64,000 bases of DNA from Streptomyces vietnamensis (GTDB lineage: Bacteria > Actinomycetota > Actinomycetes > Streptomycetales > Streptomycetaceae). This document shows positions 49,325 through 57,748 of this stretch, piece after piece. The translations under genes and the position numbers were made by a program. Location of the stretch: positions 6,956,001 through 7,020,000 of the forward strand of contig NZ_CP010407.1 in the NCBI RefSeq assembly GCF_000830005.1, written 5' to 3'. Every line of letters starts with the position of its first letter. Positions within the stretch are counted from its first letter, which is position 1. Under the pieces are notes generated by a model. It saw only the letters and a program-made list of their open reading frames with translations, was not told the origin of the DNA and made no database searches.

Positions 49325-50068
49325 TCAGAGCCCGTACGTGAAGCGGGGCGCGCGGCGCTCCAGGAAGGCGGCGACACCCTCGGCGGTGTCGCCGCTGCCG
49401 CGTGCCTGCTCCGCCCAGTGGGCGTCCCGGTCGAGCCGCCCGTCGGCGAACTCCTTGGCCGCCGCCTGGGTGAGCAGCGAGCGGGAGGCGAGCAGCCGGG
49501 CGAACTCGGCCACCCGCTTGTCCAGCGCGCCCGTCGGGTGCAGCTCGTCCACGAACCCGGTCCGCAGGGCCCGCTCGGCGTCCATCAACTCGCCGGAGAA
49601 CAGCAGGTACTTGGCGGTCGAGGGCCCGACGAGGGCGGTGAGCCGACGGGTCGAGGAGGACGGGTAGACGATGCCGAGCTTCGAGGGGGTGATCCCGAAG
49701 CGGGCGCCCTCCTCGGCGAAGCGCAGGTCGCAGGCGGCGGCGAGCTGGCTGCCGCCCCCGACGCAGAAGCCCCGGACGGCGGCGATGCTCGGCTTGGGGA
49801 AGGCCGCGAGCGCCTCCTCGGCGCGTACCGCGAGCGTCTGCTGCTCGTCGCCGGGCTCCCGCAGCGTCGAGATGTCCGCCCCGGCGCAGAAGGTGTCGCC
49901 CTCGCCGGTGAGGACCAGGACCCGGACGGACGCGTCGGCGGCGAGCCGTTCCAGGACGCCCGGCAGGGCGCGCCACATTCCGGCGCTCATGGCGTTGCGC
50001 TTGGCGGGGTTGGCGATGACGACGGTGGCGATCCCGTCCGTGACGCTTTCCTTCAGCTGCGGCTCCAT
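49325..50068 (-). CDS. Enoyl-CoA hydratase/isomerase family protein
   Basis: This 247-aa crotonase has the oxyanion-hole segments GDTFCAGADISTL (about 56-68) and AVRGFCVGGGSQLAAACDLRFA (about 98-119), then FGITPSKLGIVYPSSSTRRL. The second catalytic Glu position of true hydratases (usually in a PE-xxLG segment) reads PSKLGI, so this may be an isomerase, hydrolase or other crotonase rather than a hydratase. It converges with the DJ-1 gene one base apart. Confidence 0.87.
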   Translation of the reverse strand: MEPQLKESVTDGIATVVIANPAKRNAMSAGMWRALPGVLERLAADASVRVLVLTGEGDTFCAGADISTLREPGDEQQTLAVRAEEALAAFPKPSIAAVRGFCVGGGSQLAAACDLRFAEEGARFGITPSKLGIVYPSSSTRRLTALVGPSTAKYLLFSGELMDAERALRTGFVDELHPTGALDKRVAEFARLLASRSLLTQAAAKEFADGRLDRDAHWAEQARGSGDTAEGVAAFLERRAPRFTYGL

Positions 50069-50134
50069 GGGGCGGATGCTATCCGCCGGGCCCGAACGTA
50101 CGATCAGGAAGGGGCCGCTCCGAGGAGGCATCGG

Positions 50135-50794
50135 ATGGCCGAGGAGGCCCACGGCGCAGCTGCCGGCCCGGACCCGGTCCGGGAGATGACGCGCAAGGGG
50201 AAGAGGCTCCGCCGCGACTTCAGCGGGCTGGCCGCGCTCGGCGTCCTGCTGGTGATCGGCGGTGTCGTCGGCCTGATCTACACGGCTGCCGCGACGCTGA
50301 CCTCGATGCTCCTCTTCGGCTGGCTGCTGCTCATCGGCGGGGTCGTGGGCCTGCTGCAGGCGATCCAGTCGCGCGGCACCGGCTACTTCTGGCTCGCCGC
50401 GGTGGTGGCCGCCCTGAACATCGCGGCCGGTGTCGTGGTCATCCGTCACCCGGAGGCCTCGGCGGAGGCGCTGACGCTGTTCGCCGCCCTGCTGTTCCTC
50501 ACCGGCGGGCTGTTCCGGTTGGTCGGCAGTGTGGTGGTGAGGGGGCCGCAGTTCGGCTGGACGCTGTTCCAGGGGGCCTTCGGGCTGCTGCTCGGCCTGC
50601 TGGTCCTGTTCGACTGGCCGCACAGCAGCCTGTACGTCCTCGGCGTCTTCTTCTCGCTCGCGCTGCTCTTCGACGGGCTCGGTCTGGTCGCGATCGGGGT
50701 GGGCGGCAGGCGGATCGTCAGTATGGTGACCCCGTCGGCGCCGGCTGCGGGCCCGCCCCCTTCAGAAAACGGACAGGATCAGTCGAACAACTGA
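50135..50794 (+). CDS. HdeD-like membrane protein
   Basis: This 219-aa protein has a charged N terminus and six hydrophobic helices with the duplicated DUF308 pattern (LLVIGGVVGLIYTAAATLTS; FLTGGLFRLVGSV; FSLALLFDGLGLVAIGVG). HdeD proteins are linked to acid or stress resistance in enterobacteria; a role in Streptomyces is not established. CGAGGAGG precedes the ATG at 50135. The C terminus is a short Pro/Ser/Asn-rich tail. Confidence 0.87.
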   Translation: MAEEAHGAAAGPDPVREMTRKGKRLRRDFSGLAALGVLLVIGGVVGLIYTAAATLTSMLLFGWLLLIGGVVGLLQAIQSRGTGYFWLAAVVAALNIAAGVVVIRHPEASAEALTLFAALLFLTGGLFRLVGSVVVRGPQFGWTLFQGAFGLLLGLLVLFDWPHSSLYVLGVFFSLALLFDGLGLVAIGVGGRRIVSMVTPSAPAAGPPPSENGQDQSNN

Positions 50795-50888
50795 CGTTGG
50801 CATACTCAGCCGATCAGAAGGTGGCCGATACGTGTCGACTTCTGGTCAGTAGCCCGGTCGGACCTCGTGTATTGCCAAGACTCGATCC

Positions 50889-51377
50889 GTGGCGAGAATC
50901 GAGCACGAGGGTGGGAACGGGATCGTGGAGACCCACGGAGGTGTCCCCGCCCGGCAACCGTCCTACGAAGGAGTCTGGCGCTTCACCGCTGCAGCGGTCG
51001 ACGTCTCCGTCCCGCAGGCCCGGCACGCCGTACGCGACCTGCTGGTCCGCCAGGGCGTCCCCGTCCGTGAGGAGATCATGGACGGCCTGCTGCTGATCGT
51101 CTCCGAGCTGGTGACCAACGCCGTACGGCACGCGGCGCTGCTCTCCCCGGAGATAGCGGTGGAGGTCGCGATCGGCCCCGAGTGGGTCAGGGTGTCCGTC
51201 GAGGACAACCACCCGTACCGCCCCAAAGCCCTGGAGGCCGACTGGGGTCAGACCGGCGGCCGCGGGCTCCTCCTGGTCCGCGAGATCGCCCAGGAGGCCG
51301 GCGGCGCCTGCGACGTCGAGCACACCGCGAGCGGCGGGAAGATCATCTGGGCGGCGCTGCCCCTGGGGACCGTCTGA
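50889..51377 (+). CDS. ATP-binding anti-sigma-type regulatory protein
   Basis: This 162-aa protein is an RsbW-like HATPase. The N box SELVTNAVRHA (about 78-88), the G1-like EDNHPYRPK and the GGRGLLLVREIAQ lid region (about 127-139) are present, so ATP binding is more convincing than in the paralogue at 13893. Such proteins act as anti-sigma factors or serine kinases of anti-anti-sigma factors. The GTG at 50889 is likely, though a GTG twelve codons later is possible. Tandem repeats begin at its stop codon. Confidence 0.85.
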   Translation: MARIEHEGGNGIVETHGGVPARQPSYEGVWRFTAAAVDVSVPQARHAVRDLLVRQGVPVREEIMDGLLLIVSELVTNAVRHAALLSPEIAVEVAIGPEWVRVSVEDNHPYRPKALEADWGQTGGRGLLLVREIAQEAGGACDVEHTASGGKIIWAALPLGTV

Positions 51378-51545
51378 CGAAGCGCGTCGGGCGCGGTCCT
51401 CGGGATCGGTCCGACGAGATGCGTCGGGCGTGCTCCTCGGGGCCGGTCCGACGAGGTGCGTCGGGCGCGGTCCTCGGGATCGGTCCGACGAGATGCGTCG
51501 GGCGCGGTCCTCGGGGCCCGTCCCCGTCCGACGATGTGCGCCGGG
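51376..51545. repeat. 37-bp tandem repeat array with a hairpin in each unit
   Basis: Units start at 51376, 51413, 51450 and 51487, with a partial unit at 51530. The consensus begins GACGAGATGCGTCGGGCGCG and continues TCCTCGGGATCGGTCC. Across unit borders CCGACG-N5-CGTCGG forms a hairpin, giving a series of stems. The array starts inside the stop codon of the ATPase gene and lies before the convergent idi gene. No coding role is supported. Confidence 0.85.
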
Positions 51546-51615
51546 ACGGGCAGCTCGCCGGACACCCCGGCCCCGATGGCACCGGGGCCGGGAGGCGCGC
51601 CTCCGGCGCCGGCGG

Positions 51616-52236
51616 TCACCAGCCCCCGGACGGGCCCGTCAGCTCCCTGATCGCCGGACGCGCCGCGTCCAGGACCGTCATGAACCAGGCGGAGAAGGGC
51701 GCGGCGGCATGCCGCTCGGCGAGCTCGTCGGGGGTCACGAAGGCGGTGGACTCGATCTCCTCCGGGTCCGGCCGCGGGTCGGCCTGCACCAGACCGACGA
51801 AGAGGTGGTTGAACTCCTGCTCCACCAGGCCCGAGGCCGGGTCCGGGTGGTTGTAGCGGACGGTGCCGGCCTCCGCGAGCAGCGTCGGCGAGACGCCCAG
51901 TTCCTCGAAGGTGCGCCGGGCCGCCGCGGCGAACGGCGCCTCGCCCGGGTAGGGGTGGCCGCAGCAGGTGTTCGACCAGACGCCGGGGGAGTGGTACTTG
52001 CCGAGCGCTCGCCGCTGGAGCAGCAGCCGACCCGACTCGTCGAAGAGGAAGACGGAGAAGGCGCGGTGCAGCTGCCCCGGCGCCTGGTGGGCGGAGAGCT
52101 TCTCGGCCGTGCCGATGGTCCTCCCCTCCTCGTCGACCAGTTCGAGCATGATCGGCGCCGGGTCTCCGGACGGCTTGACACCGTTCGACGCGGTCTCCGG
52201 CGAGATCTGAGCCGTGATGGCTGGTGTGATCGGCAT
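51616..52236 (-). CDS. idi: Isopentenyl-diphosphate delta-isomerase (type 1)
   Basis: This 206-aa Nudix-fold enzyme interconverts IPP and DMAPP. SNTCCGHPYPGE contains the catalytic Cys 92 and metal ligand His 94, FEELGVSP is the Nudix-like helix with Glu ligands, and VEQEFNHLFVG contains the second catalytic Glu. An N-terminal extension of about 25 residues precedes the fold. ATG 52236 is the start. Proximity to the hopanoid genes at the window end is consistent with isoprenoid supply. Confidence 0.94.
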   Translation of the reverse strand: MPITPAITAQISPETASNGVKPSGDPAPIMLELVDEEGRTIGTAEKLSAHQAPGQLHRAFSVFLFDESGRLLLQRRALGKYHSPGVWSNTCCGHPYPGEAPFAAAARRTFEELGVSPTLLAEAGTVRYNHPDPASGLVEQEFNHLFVGLVQADPRPDPEEIESTAFVTPDELAERHAAAPFSAWFMTVLDAARPAIRELTGPSGGW

Positions 52237-52330
52237 ACCCATCCTTCGCATCGGTCCTCGGCCCGGTGGGGCCACCACAGTCTGCCGTACAAAACCGGCT
52301 TGTCCGTACTTCGGCGGCCGGACGTGTCCG

Positions 52331-52368
52331 CTCCCACCGCACCGGAGTACGCCCCGGTGCGGTGGGAG
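52331..52368 (-). terminator. Terminator of the methyltransferase-acetyltransferase gene
   Basis: CTCCCACCGCACCGG (52331-52345) pairs perfectly with CCGGTGCGGTGGGAG (52354-52368), 15 base pairs around an eight-base loop. It lies 22 bases after the stop codon at 52390 on the minus strand, upstream of the idi promoter. Confidence 0.85.
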
Positions 52369-52389
52369 TGGAGGGCCGTCAATCGGGCA

Positions 52390-53649
52390 CTACACCCCGA
52401 AAGGCGCCGGATAGACGAGCGTGCCCGGCGGAACGGGTACGGAACCGTCCAGGACGAGCGCCATCATCGCCTCGTCCGGGACCTCGAAACCTGGCCGGAT
52501 CCCATACGCGGACGCACGTACGAACCCGAACCGCGGGTAGTACTCCGGATGGCCCAGGACGAGCACGAGCGGCTCGCCGCGCAGCCGGGCCGCGTCGAGC
52601 ACCGCCCGGACGACGGCCTGCCCGGCCCCCGTCCGCTGGTGCGCGGGAGCCACCGAGACCGGAGCGAGCGCGGCGGCCGGGGCGCCGTCCACCAGGCAGC
52701 GGGTGATCAGCGCGTGCGCCGCGACCGTGCCGTCCGGGGCCTCCGCCACGTACGACAGACCCGGCAGCCAGGCGTCGTCGAGACGGAGCGCCTCGACCAG
52801 ATCGGCCTCCGTCTCCGAGGGGGCGGCCTCCGACCCGAAGGCCGTCGACACGACCCGCCGGATCTCCGCGACGTCCGCGTCGGTCTCCGGGCGGGTGCGC
52901 CAGCGTGGATCGGCCGGCCGCAGGACGAAGCCCGCGTACCCGTACTCGGAGCCGTGCTCGCGCCGCAGCGCGATCTCGGCGCGGGCCCCGGCCACCGCCT
53001 CCGCCATGCCGGGCACGGTGGTGTCCGCCGCGTCGGCGTGCGCGGCGAGCGGCACGTAGTACTCGTCCCAGTCGCCCTCGGGCTGCGGGACGGTCCCCAG
53101 GACGTGGTAGCCGGCCTCGACGGCCGCCGCCGCGTTCCCGGCGACGGTACGGAGGGTGTAGTGGTCCTCCCAGAAGGCGCGGGCCGCGGGGCCCGGCTCC
53201 TCGGTGGTCCAGACGCACTCGGTGAGCACCAGCGTGCCCCCGGGCGCGAGGAGCCTGCGCCACTCGGCGAGGGCCCGGTCGAAGCCGAGGACGAAGACCG
53301 AGCTCTCGGCCCAGACCAGATCGAAGGAGCCGTCGGGGAGGGGCAGCGCGCCCATGTCGGCGTTCAGGGTGCGGACCGAACCGTCGAGCCCGCGGGCGGC
53401 GGCGGTCTCCCGCAGCTCCGCGAGGAACGGTTCGTGGGTGTCGACGGCGGTCACCTCGGCGTTCGCCTCGGCGGCCAGGAGCAGCGCGGAGCGGCCGGGG
53501 CCGCAGCCCAGGTCGAGCACGCGCGGACGCTCCGGAAGCGGTCCCGCGAGCGCGAGGAGCCGACGGGTGGTGGTGTCGGAGCCGGGGCCCTGCCGCGGCA
53601 GACCGTGGTGCAGGGCGAAGAAGGAGTCGTGCAGAGCGTTGTCGGACAA
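52390..53649 (-). CDS. SAM-dependent methyltransferase fused to a GNAT acetyltransferase
   Basis: This 419-aa protein joins two enzymes. Residues about 1-235 form a class I methyltransferase with VLDLGCGPGRSALLLA (motif I, about 44-59), a VTAVDTHEPFL acidic strand end and LLAPGGTLVLTE. Residues about 245-419 form an Eis/GNAT-type acetyltransferase with SVAPAHQRTGAGQAVVRAVLD and LVLGHPEYYPRFGFVRAS. The start appears to be TTG 53649, with AAAGGG upstream and no better ATG or GTG. The substrates are unknown. A short upstream frame at 53719-53790 may be a leader. Confidence 0.86.
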   Translation of the reverse strand: MSDNALHDSFFALHHGLPRQGPGSDTTTRRLLALAGPLPERPRVLDLGCGPGRSALLLAAEANAEVTAVDTHEPFLAELRETAAARGLDGSVRTLNADMGALPLPDGSFDLVWAESSVFVLGFDRALAEWRRLLAPGGTLVLTECVWTTEEPGPAARAFWEDHYTLRTVAGNAAAAVEAGYHVLGTVPQPEGDWDEYYVPLAAHADAADTTVPGMAEAVAGARAEIALRREHGSEYGYAGFVLRPADPRWRTRPETDADVAEIRRVVSTAFGSEAAPSETEADLVEALRLDDAWLPGLSYVAEAPDGTVAAHALITRCLVDGAPAAALAPVSVAPAHQRTGAGQAVVRAVLDAARLRGEPLVLVLGHPEYYPRFGFVRASAYGIRPGFEVPDEAMMALVLDGSVPVPPGTLVYPAPFGV

Positions 53650-53718
53650 CGTGGAAACCCTTTGGGGAAGGGGTCCCGGCCGACGACGTGACGTACCGGT
53701 GGGAAGACCGGGATCAGG

Positions 53719-53790
53719 TCAGCCGGAGACCCGGAGGCTGAGGGACGACCGGGCGCTGCCGCACTGGGCAGCCTCCATCGCGACGGTCAT
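53719..53790 (-). CDS. Candidate 23-aa upstream peptide
   Basis: A frame starting at ATG 53790 with GAGG seven bases upstream (and AGGAG further up) encodes a 23-residue peptide with one Cys, several Ser and a Val-Ser-Gly end. It lies 70 bases upstream of the TTG-started methyltransferase gene. A strong ribosome site on the short frame and a weak start on the main gene suggest a regulatory upstream frame. There is no homology support. Confidence 0.4.
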   Translation of the reverse strand: MTVAMEAAQCGSARSSLSLRVSG

Positions 53791-53847
53791 CAACCTCAGC
53801 TCCTCTCCACACGCGTTCGTCCGACGAGACTAACAGCCGGCGGCCGC

Positions 53848-54789
53848 TCAGAGGCAGAGTTTCGCCTCGTGCTCCGCGTGCCCGACCGGCTCCAGCTGGA
53901 AGGTGCAGTGCTCCACGTCGAAGTGCGAGCCCAGGCAGCCCTGGAGGTCGTGCAGCATCTTCTCGTGCCCGACCGAGTCCAGCGCGTCCTGGTCGACGAC
54001 CACGTGCGCGGAGAGCACCGGCATGCCCGAGGTGATCGTCCAGGCGTGCAGGTCGTGGACGTCCTCGACGCCTGGCAGGGCCAGGATGTGCGCCCGCACC
54101 TCCGCCATGTCGACGCCCTTGGGGGCCGCCTCCAGGAGCACGTCCAGGGTCTCGCGCAGCAGCTTGACCGTACGCGGCACGATCATCAGGCCGATCACGA
54201 TCGAGGCGATCGGGTCGGCGTACTGCCAGCCCGTCGCCAGGATGATCCCGGCCGCGACGATCACGGTGACCGAACCGAGCGCGTCCGCGAGCACCTCCAG
54301 GTACGCCCCGCGCACGTTGAGGCTCTCCTTCTGTCCCCGCATCAGCAGCGACAGCGAGATCACGTTGGCCACCAGGCCGATCACCGCGAACGCGATCGTC
54401 AGACCGCCCTTGGTCTCGGCCGGCTCGACGAACCGCTGGATCGCCTCGTACAGCACGTACCCGCCGACGACGAGCAGCAGCAGACAGTTCGCGAGCGCCG
54501 CGAGGATCTCGGCCCGGGCGTACCCGAAGGTGCGGTTCCCCGAGGGCGGCCGGTTCGCGAAGTGGATCGCGAGGAGCGCCATCGCGAGGCCGACGCCGTC
54601 GGTCGCCATGTGCGCCGCGTCCGCGATCAGGGCCAGCGAGTCGGCGACCAGACCGCCGATGATCTCGATCACCATCACGGAGAGCGTGATGCCGAGCGCG
54701 ATCCGCAGTCGGTTCTTGTACGCGGCGGCCGCCGTCCCCGTCGGCGGCGGGCCGCCGTGGCTGTGCCCGTGGTCGTGTCCAGCCCCCAT
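53848..54789 (-). CDS. Cation diffusion facilitator (CzcD/ZitB-like zinc exporter)
   Basis: This 313-aa protein has a His-rich N terminus (HDHGHSHGG, residues 5-13), six membrane helices and a cytoplasmic C-terminal domain. The transport site is visible as ADAAHMATD (His-x3-Asp in helix 2) and EVLADALGSV (Asp in helix 5 region), matching Zn/Co exporters of the CzcD group. The C-terminal domain ends with a His/Glu/Cys-containing tail. The ATG at 54789 follows GAGGCC. Regulation by metal is likely, and a palindrome lies upstream. Confidence 0.92.
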   Translation of the reverse strand: MGAGHDHGHSHGGPPPTGTAAAAYKNRLRIALGITLSVMVIEIIGGLVADSLALIADAAHMATDGVGLAMALLAIHFANRPPSGNRTFGYARAEILAALANCLLLLVVGGYVLYEAIQRFVEPAETKGGLTIAFAVIGLVANVISLSLLMRGQKESLNVRGAYLEVLADALGSVTVIVAAGIILATGWQYADPIASIVIGLMIVPRTVKLLRETLDVLLEAAPKGVDMAEVRAHILALPGVEDVHDLHAWTITSGMPVLSAHVVVDQDALDSVGHEKMLHDLQGCLGSHFDVEHCTFQLEPVGHAEHEAKLCL

Positions 54790-55178
54790 GACAAGGCCTC
54801 CCGGTCGTGTCGTCTGTGTGCCCCGATTCGCAAGTGAACTACGGGTAGGGGGTATGTGCAACACGGTACTGAACACCGTTGTCATATGCTCTGACCTGCG
54901 GCAATGGCCGTACGAGGGGGTGGGGCCGGCTGTCTCCCCGAACGGGGTTTGTGGGGCGGGTCGCCGATCGCCCATGATGATCTCCGCGGGACGCGGCGCA
55001 CCCGGACGGACACGGACGGTACCGGGGGAGTCCGCTCGGCGAAGCCTCGGTGAACTCGTGTTCCGTTCATCCGATAGCCTCAGCCGACGTGTCGCCGCCC
55101 GGTGCCGGGCCACACCGCCGCGCCCGGGGCCGCCATGGCCCCGCCGGCCCCTCCGTCAGCTCCAAGGAGTGAGTTCGT
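54790..55178. other. Divergent promoter region between zinc exporter and envelope cluster
   Basis: This 389-base region holds no supported gene. An inverted repeat ACGGT-N7-ACCGT lies at 54863-54879, about 75 bases upstream of the exporter start, and could be a metal-responsive operator. Toward the right side a GATAGCCT -10-like element occurs near 55072. AAGGAG at 55164-55169 is the ribosome site for the CTG-started gene at 55179. Confidence 0.45.
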
Positions 55179-56999
55179 CTGTCGACCGCCATCCTCACCG
55201 GCCCGCCGGCACCCGGATCCTCGCTCGACGGTGATCTGCGGTCGCTCGGCTTCGACGTCCGGATCGCCTCCGGCGCCGAGGAGGCCGGTGCCCTCCTCGC
55301 CGCCGTCCCGGCGGGCGAGCGCGTCGCGCTCGTCGACCCCCGGTTCGTCGGTCACCTGCACGCGCTGCGCCTCACCCTGACCGACCCCCGCTTCCCCGCG
55401 GCCGCCGCCCCCGGCGCGCTCACCGCGCAGCCGGAGGCCCGCCCCGCGCTCGCCCGTGCCCTGGGCACGGTCTCCGCGCCCCCCGGGGCCGCCGGTACCG
55501 GCACGGTCACCGACGCGGGCGTCCTCACCGACGCGCTCGCCGACGCCCTCGACGCCGACGGCGTCTCCGTGCACCGGCCCCAGCTCGGCACCCTCGTCGC
55601 CACCGTGCCCACCGACGCCGAGGCCCGCCACGCGGCCCGCGTCGCCGTGGACGCCGTCGACGACGAGGCCGTGCGCCTGCGCTCGGCCGTCAAGGCGCAC
55701 GACGGCTTCTTCACCACCTTCTTCATCAGCCCGTACTCGCGCTACATCGCCCGCTGGTGCGCGCGCCGCGGACTCACCCCCAACCAGGTCACCACCGCCT
55801 CGCTGCTCACCGCGCTGATCGCGGCCGGCTGCGCGGCGACCGGCGAGCGCGGCGGCTACATCGCCGCCGGCGTCCTGCTCCTGGTCTCCTTCGTCCTCGA
55901 CTGCACGGACGGGCAGCTCGCCCGCTACGCGCTGAAGTACTCGACGATGGGCGCCTGGCTCGACGCCACCTTCGACCGGGCCAAGGAGTACGCCTTCTAC
56001 GCGGGCCTCGCCCTCGGCGCCGCCCGCGACGGCGACGACGTCTGGGCCCTCGCGCTCGGCGCGATGGTCCTCATGACCTGCCGGCACGTCGTGGACTTCT
56101 CCTTCAACGAGGCCAACCACGACGCCACGGCCAACACCAGCCCGACCGCCGCCCTCTCCAGCAAGCTGGACAGCGTCGGCTGGACGGTCTGGGCCCGTCG
56201 CATGATCATCCTGCCGATCGGCGAGCGCTGGGCGATGATCGCCGTCCTCACCGCGGCCACCAGCCCCCGGATCGTCTTCTGGGCCCTGATCATCGGCTGC
56301 GCCTTCGGCGCCTGCTACACCACGGCCGGCCGTGTCCTGCGCTCCCTGACCCGCAAGGCCAAGCGCACGGACCGGGCCGCGCAGGCGCTGGCGGACCTGG
56401 CGGACTCGGGACCCCTCGCGGGGCTCGCGGGCCGGATCTTCGGCCGCGCCGGGCTCGCGATGTCCCCGGCGTTCGTCCTCGCGTTCGTCGCCGCCGGCGT
56501 GCTCATCTCCGCCGTCCTCGGGCGTCCCTTCGGGGACGCCGGGACCGTCGTCGCCGCGTGCCTGTACGTGATGTTCGCCGGCGCCGCCGTCGCCCGCCCC
56601 CTGAAGGGCGCCCTCGACTGGCTCGTCCCCCCGCTCTTCCGCGCCGCCGAGTACACCACCGTCCTCGTGCTCGCCGCCCGCTCCGACGCCCCCCAGGCGC
56701 TCCCGGCCGCATTCGGGCTGGTCGCGGCCGTCGCCTACCATCACTACGACACGGTGTACCGCATCCGCGGCGGCACCGGCGCGCCGCCCGCCTGGCTGGT
56801 GCGCGTCACCGGCGGACACGAGGGGCGCACGCTCCTGGTGACCGTCCTCGCCGCCCTCCTGGCGGACCGCGGCGACGACTTCACCCTGGCACTGACCGCG
56901 CTCGCGGTCGCCGTCGCCCTCGTGGTGCTCGTGGAGTCCATCCGCTTCTGGGTCTCCGCCGGAGCACCCGCCGTTCACGACGAAGGAGAAACAGCATGA
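55179..56999 (+). CDS. DUF5941 / CDP-alcohol phosphatidyltransferase fusion, CTG start
   Basis: This 606-aa membrane protein has an N-terminal DUF5941-type region (about 1-170, alpha/beta, function unknown), then a CDP-alcohol phosphotransferase domain with the complete signature D-x2-DG-x2-AR-x8-G-x3-D-x3-D (starting LDCTDGQLAR, near residue 245) and a further set of helices. The frame is closed by TGA at 55170; the only start with good spacing to AAGGAG (55164-55169) is CTG 55179. It would move a phospho-alcohol from a CDP-alcohol to an acceptor at the membrane. It overlaps the next gene by ATGA. Confidence 0.85.
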   Translation: MSTAILTGPPAPGSSLDGDLRSLGFDVRIASGAEEAGALLAAVPAGERVALVDPRFVGHLHALRLTLTDPRFPAAAAPGALTAQPEARPALARALGTVSAPPGAAGTGTVTDAGVLTDALADALDADGVSVHRPQLGTLVATVPTDAEARHAARVAVDAVDDEAVRLRSAVKAHDGFFTTFFISPYSRYIARWCARRGLTPNQVTTASLLTALIAAGCAATGERGGYIAAGVLLLVSFVLDCTDGQLARYALKYSTMGAWLDATFDRAKEYAFYAGLALGAARDGDDVWALALGAMVLMTCRHVVDFSFNEANHDATANTSPTAALSSKLDSVGWTVWARRMIILPIGERWAMIAVLTAATSPRIVFWALIIGCAFGACYTTAGRVLRSLTRKAKRTDRAAQALADLADSGPLAGLAGRIFGRAGLAMSPAFVLAFVAAGVLISAVLGRPFGDAGTVVAACLYVMFAGAAVARPLKGALDWLVPPLFRAAEYTTVLVLAARSDAPQALPAAFGLVAAVAYHHYDTVYRIRGGTGAPPAWLVRVTGGHEGRTLLVTVLAALLADRGDDFTLALTALAVAVALVVLVESIRFWVSAGAPAVHDEGETA

Positions 57000-57748
57000 T
57001 CGGCCTCGTACTGGCAGCCGGTGCCGGACGGCGTCTGCGCCCCTACACCGAGACGCTTCCGAAGGCCCTCGTGCCCGTGTCCGGCGAGGGCACCGAGAAC
57101 GAGCTGACCATCCTCGACGGCACCCTCAAGAACTTCGCCGAGATCGGTCTCACCGAGGTCGCGATCGTCGTCGGCTACCGCAAGGAGGCCGTCTACGCCC
57201 GCAAGGAGGCCCTGGAGGCCAAGTACAACCTGCAGATCACCCTCGTCGACAACGACAAGGCCGAGGAGTGGAACAACGCCTACTCCCTGTGGTGCGCCCG
57301 TGAGGTCCTCAAGCGCGGTGTGATCCTCGCCAACGGCGACACCGTCCACCCGGTCTCCGTCGAGAAGACCCTGCTCGCCGCCCGCGGCAACGGCCAGAAG
57401 ATCATCCTCGCCCTCGACACGGTGAAGAACCTCGCCGACGAGGAGATGAAGGTCATCACCGCCGAGGGCAAGGGCGTCCAGCGCATCACCAAGCTCATGG
57501 ACCCCGCCACCGCCACCGGCGAGTACATCGGCGTCACCCTCATCGAGGCCGAGGCCGCCGAGGAGCTCGCCGACGCCCTCAAGGCGACCTTCGAGCGCGA
57601 CCCCGACCTCTACTACGAGGACGGCTACCAGGAGCTCGTCAACCGCGGCTTCACCGTCGACGTGGCCCCCATCGGCGACGTCAAGTGGGTCGAGATCGAC
57701 AACCACGACGACCTCGCGAAGGGCCGTGAGATCGCGTGCCAGTACTGA
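56996..57748 (+). CDS. Nucleotidyltransferase (phospho-alcohol cytidylyltransferase-like)
   Basis: This 250-aa protein has a GT-A nucleotidyltransferase fold: GLVLAAGAGRRLRPYTETLPKALVPV (residues 3-28, NTP loop and Lys), IVVGYRKEAVYA, VDNDKAEEWNNAYSLWCA and VKWVEIDNHDDLAKG (metal Asp). This pattern is shared by choline-phosphate, inositol-phosphate and sugar-phosphate nucleotidyltransferases. Between two CDP-alcohol transferase genes, and with a glycerol-1-phosphate-type dehydrogenase next to it, CTP activation of a phosphorylated alcohol is the best inference. AAGGAG precedes ATG 56996. Confidence 0.85.
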   Translation: MIGLVLAAGAGRRLRPYTETLPKALVPVSGEGTENELTILDGTLKNFAEIGLTEVAIVVGYRKEAVYARKEALEAKYNLQITLVDNDKAEEWNNAYSLWCAREVLKRGVILANGDTVHPVSVEKTLLAARGNGQKIILALDTVKNLADEEMKVITAEGKGVQRITKLMDPATATGEYIGVTLIEAEAAEELADALKATFERDPDLYYEDGYQELVNRGFTVDVAPIGDVKWVEIDNHDDLAKGREIACQY

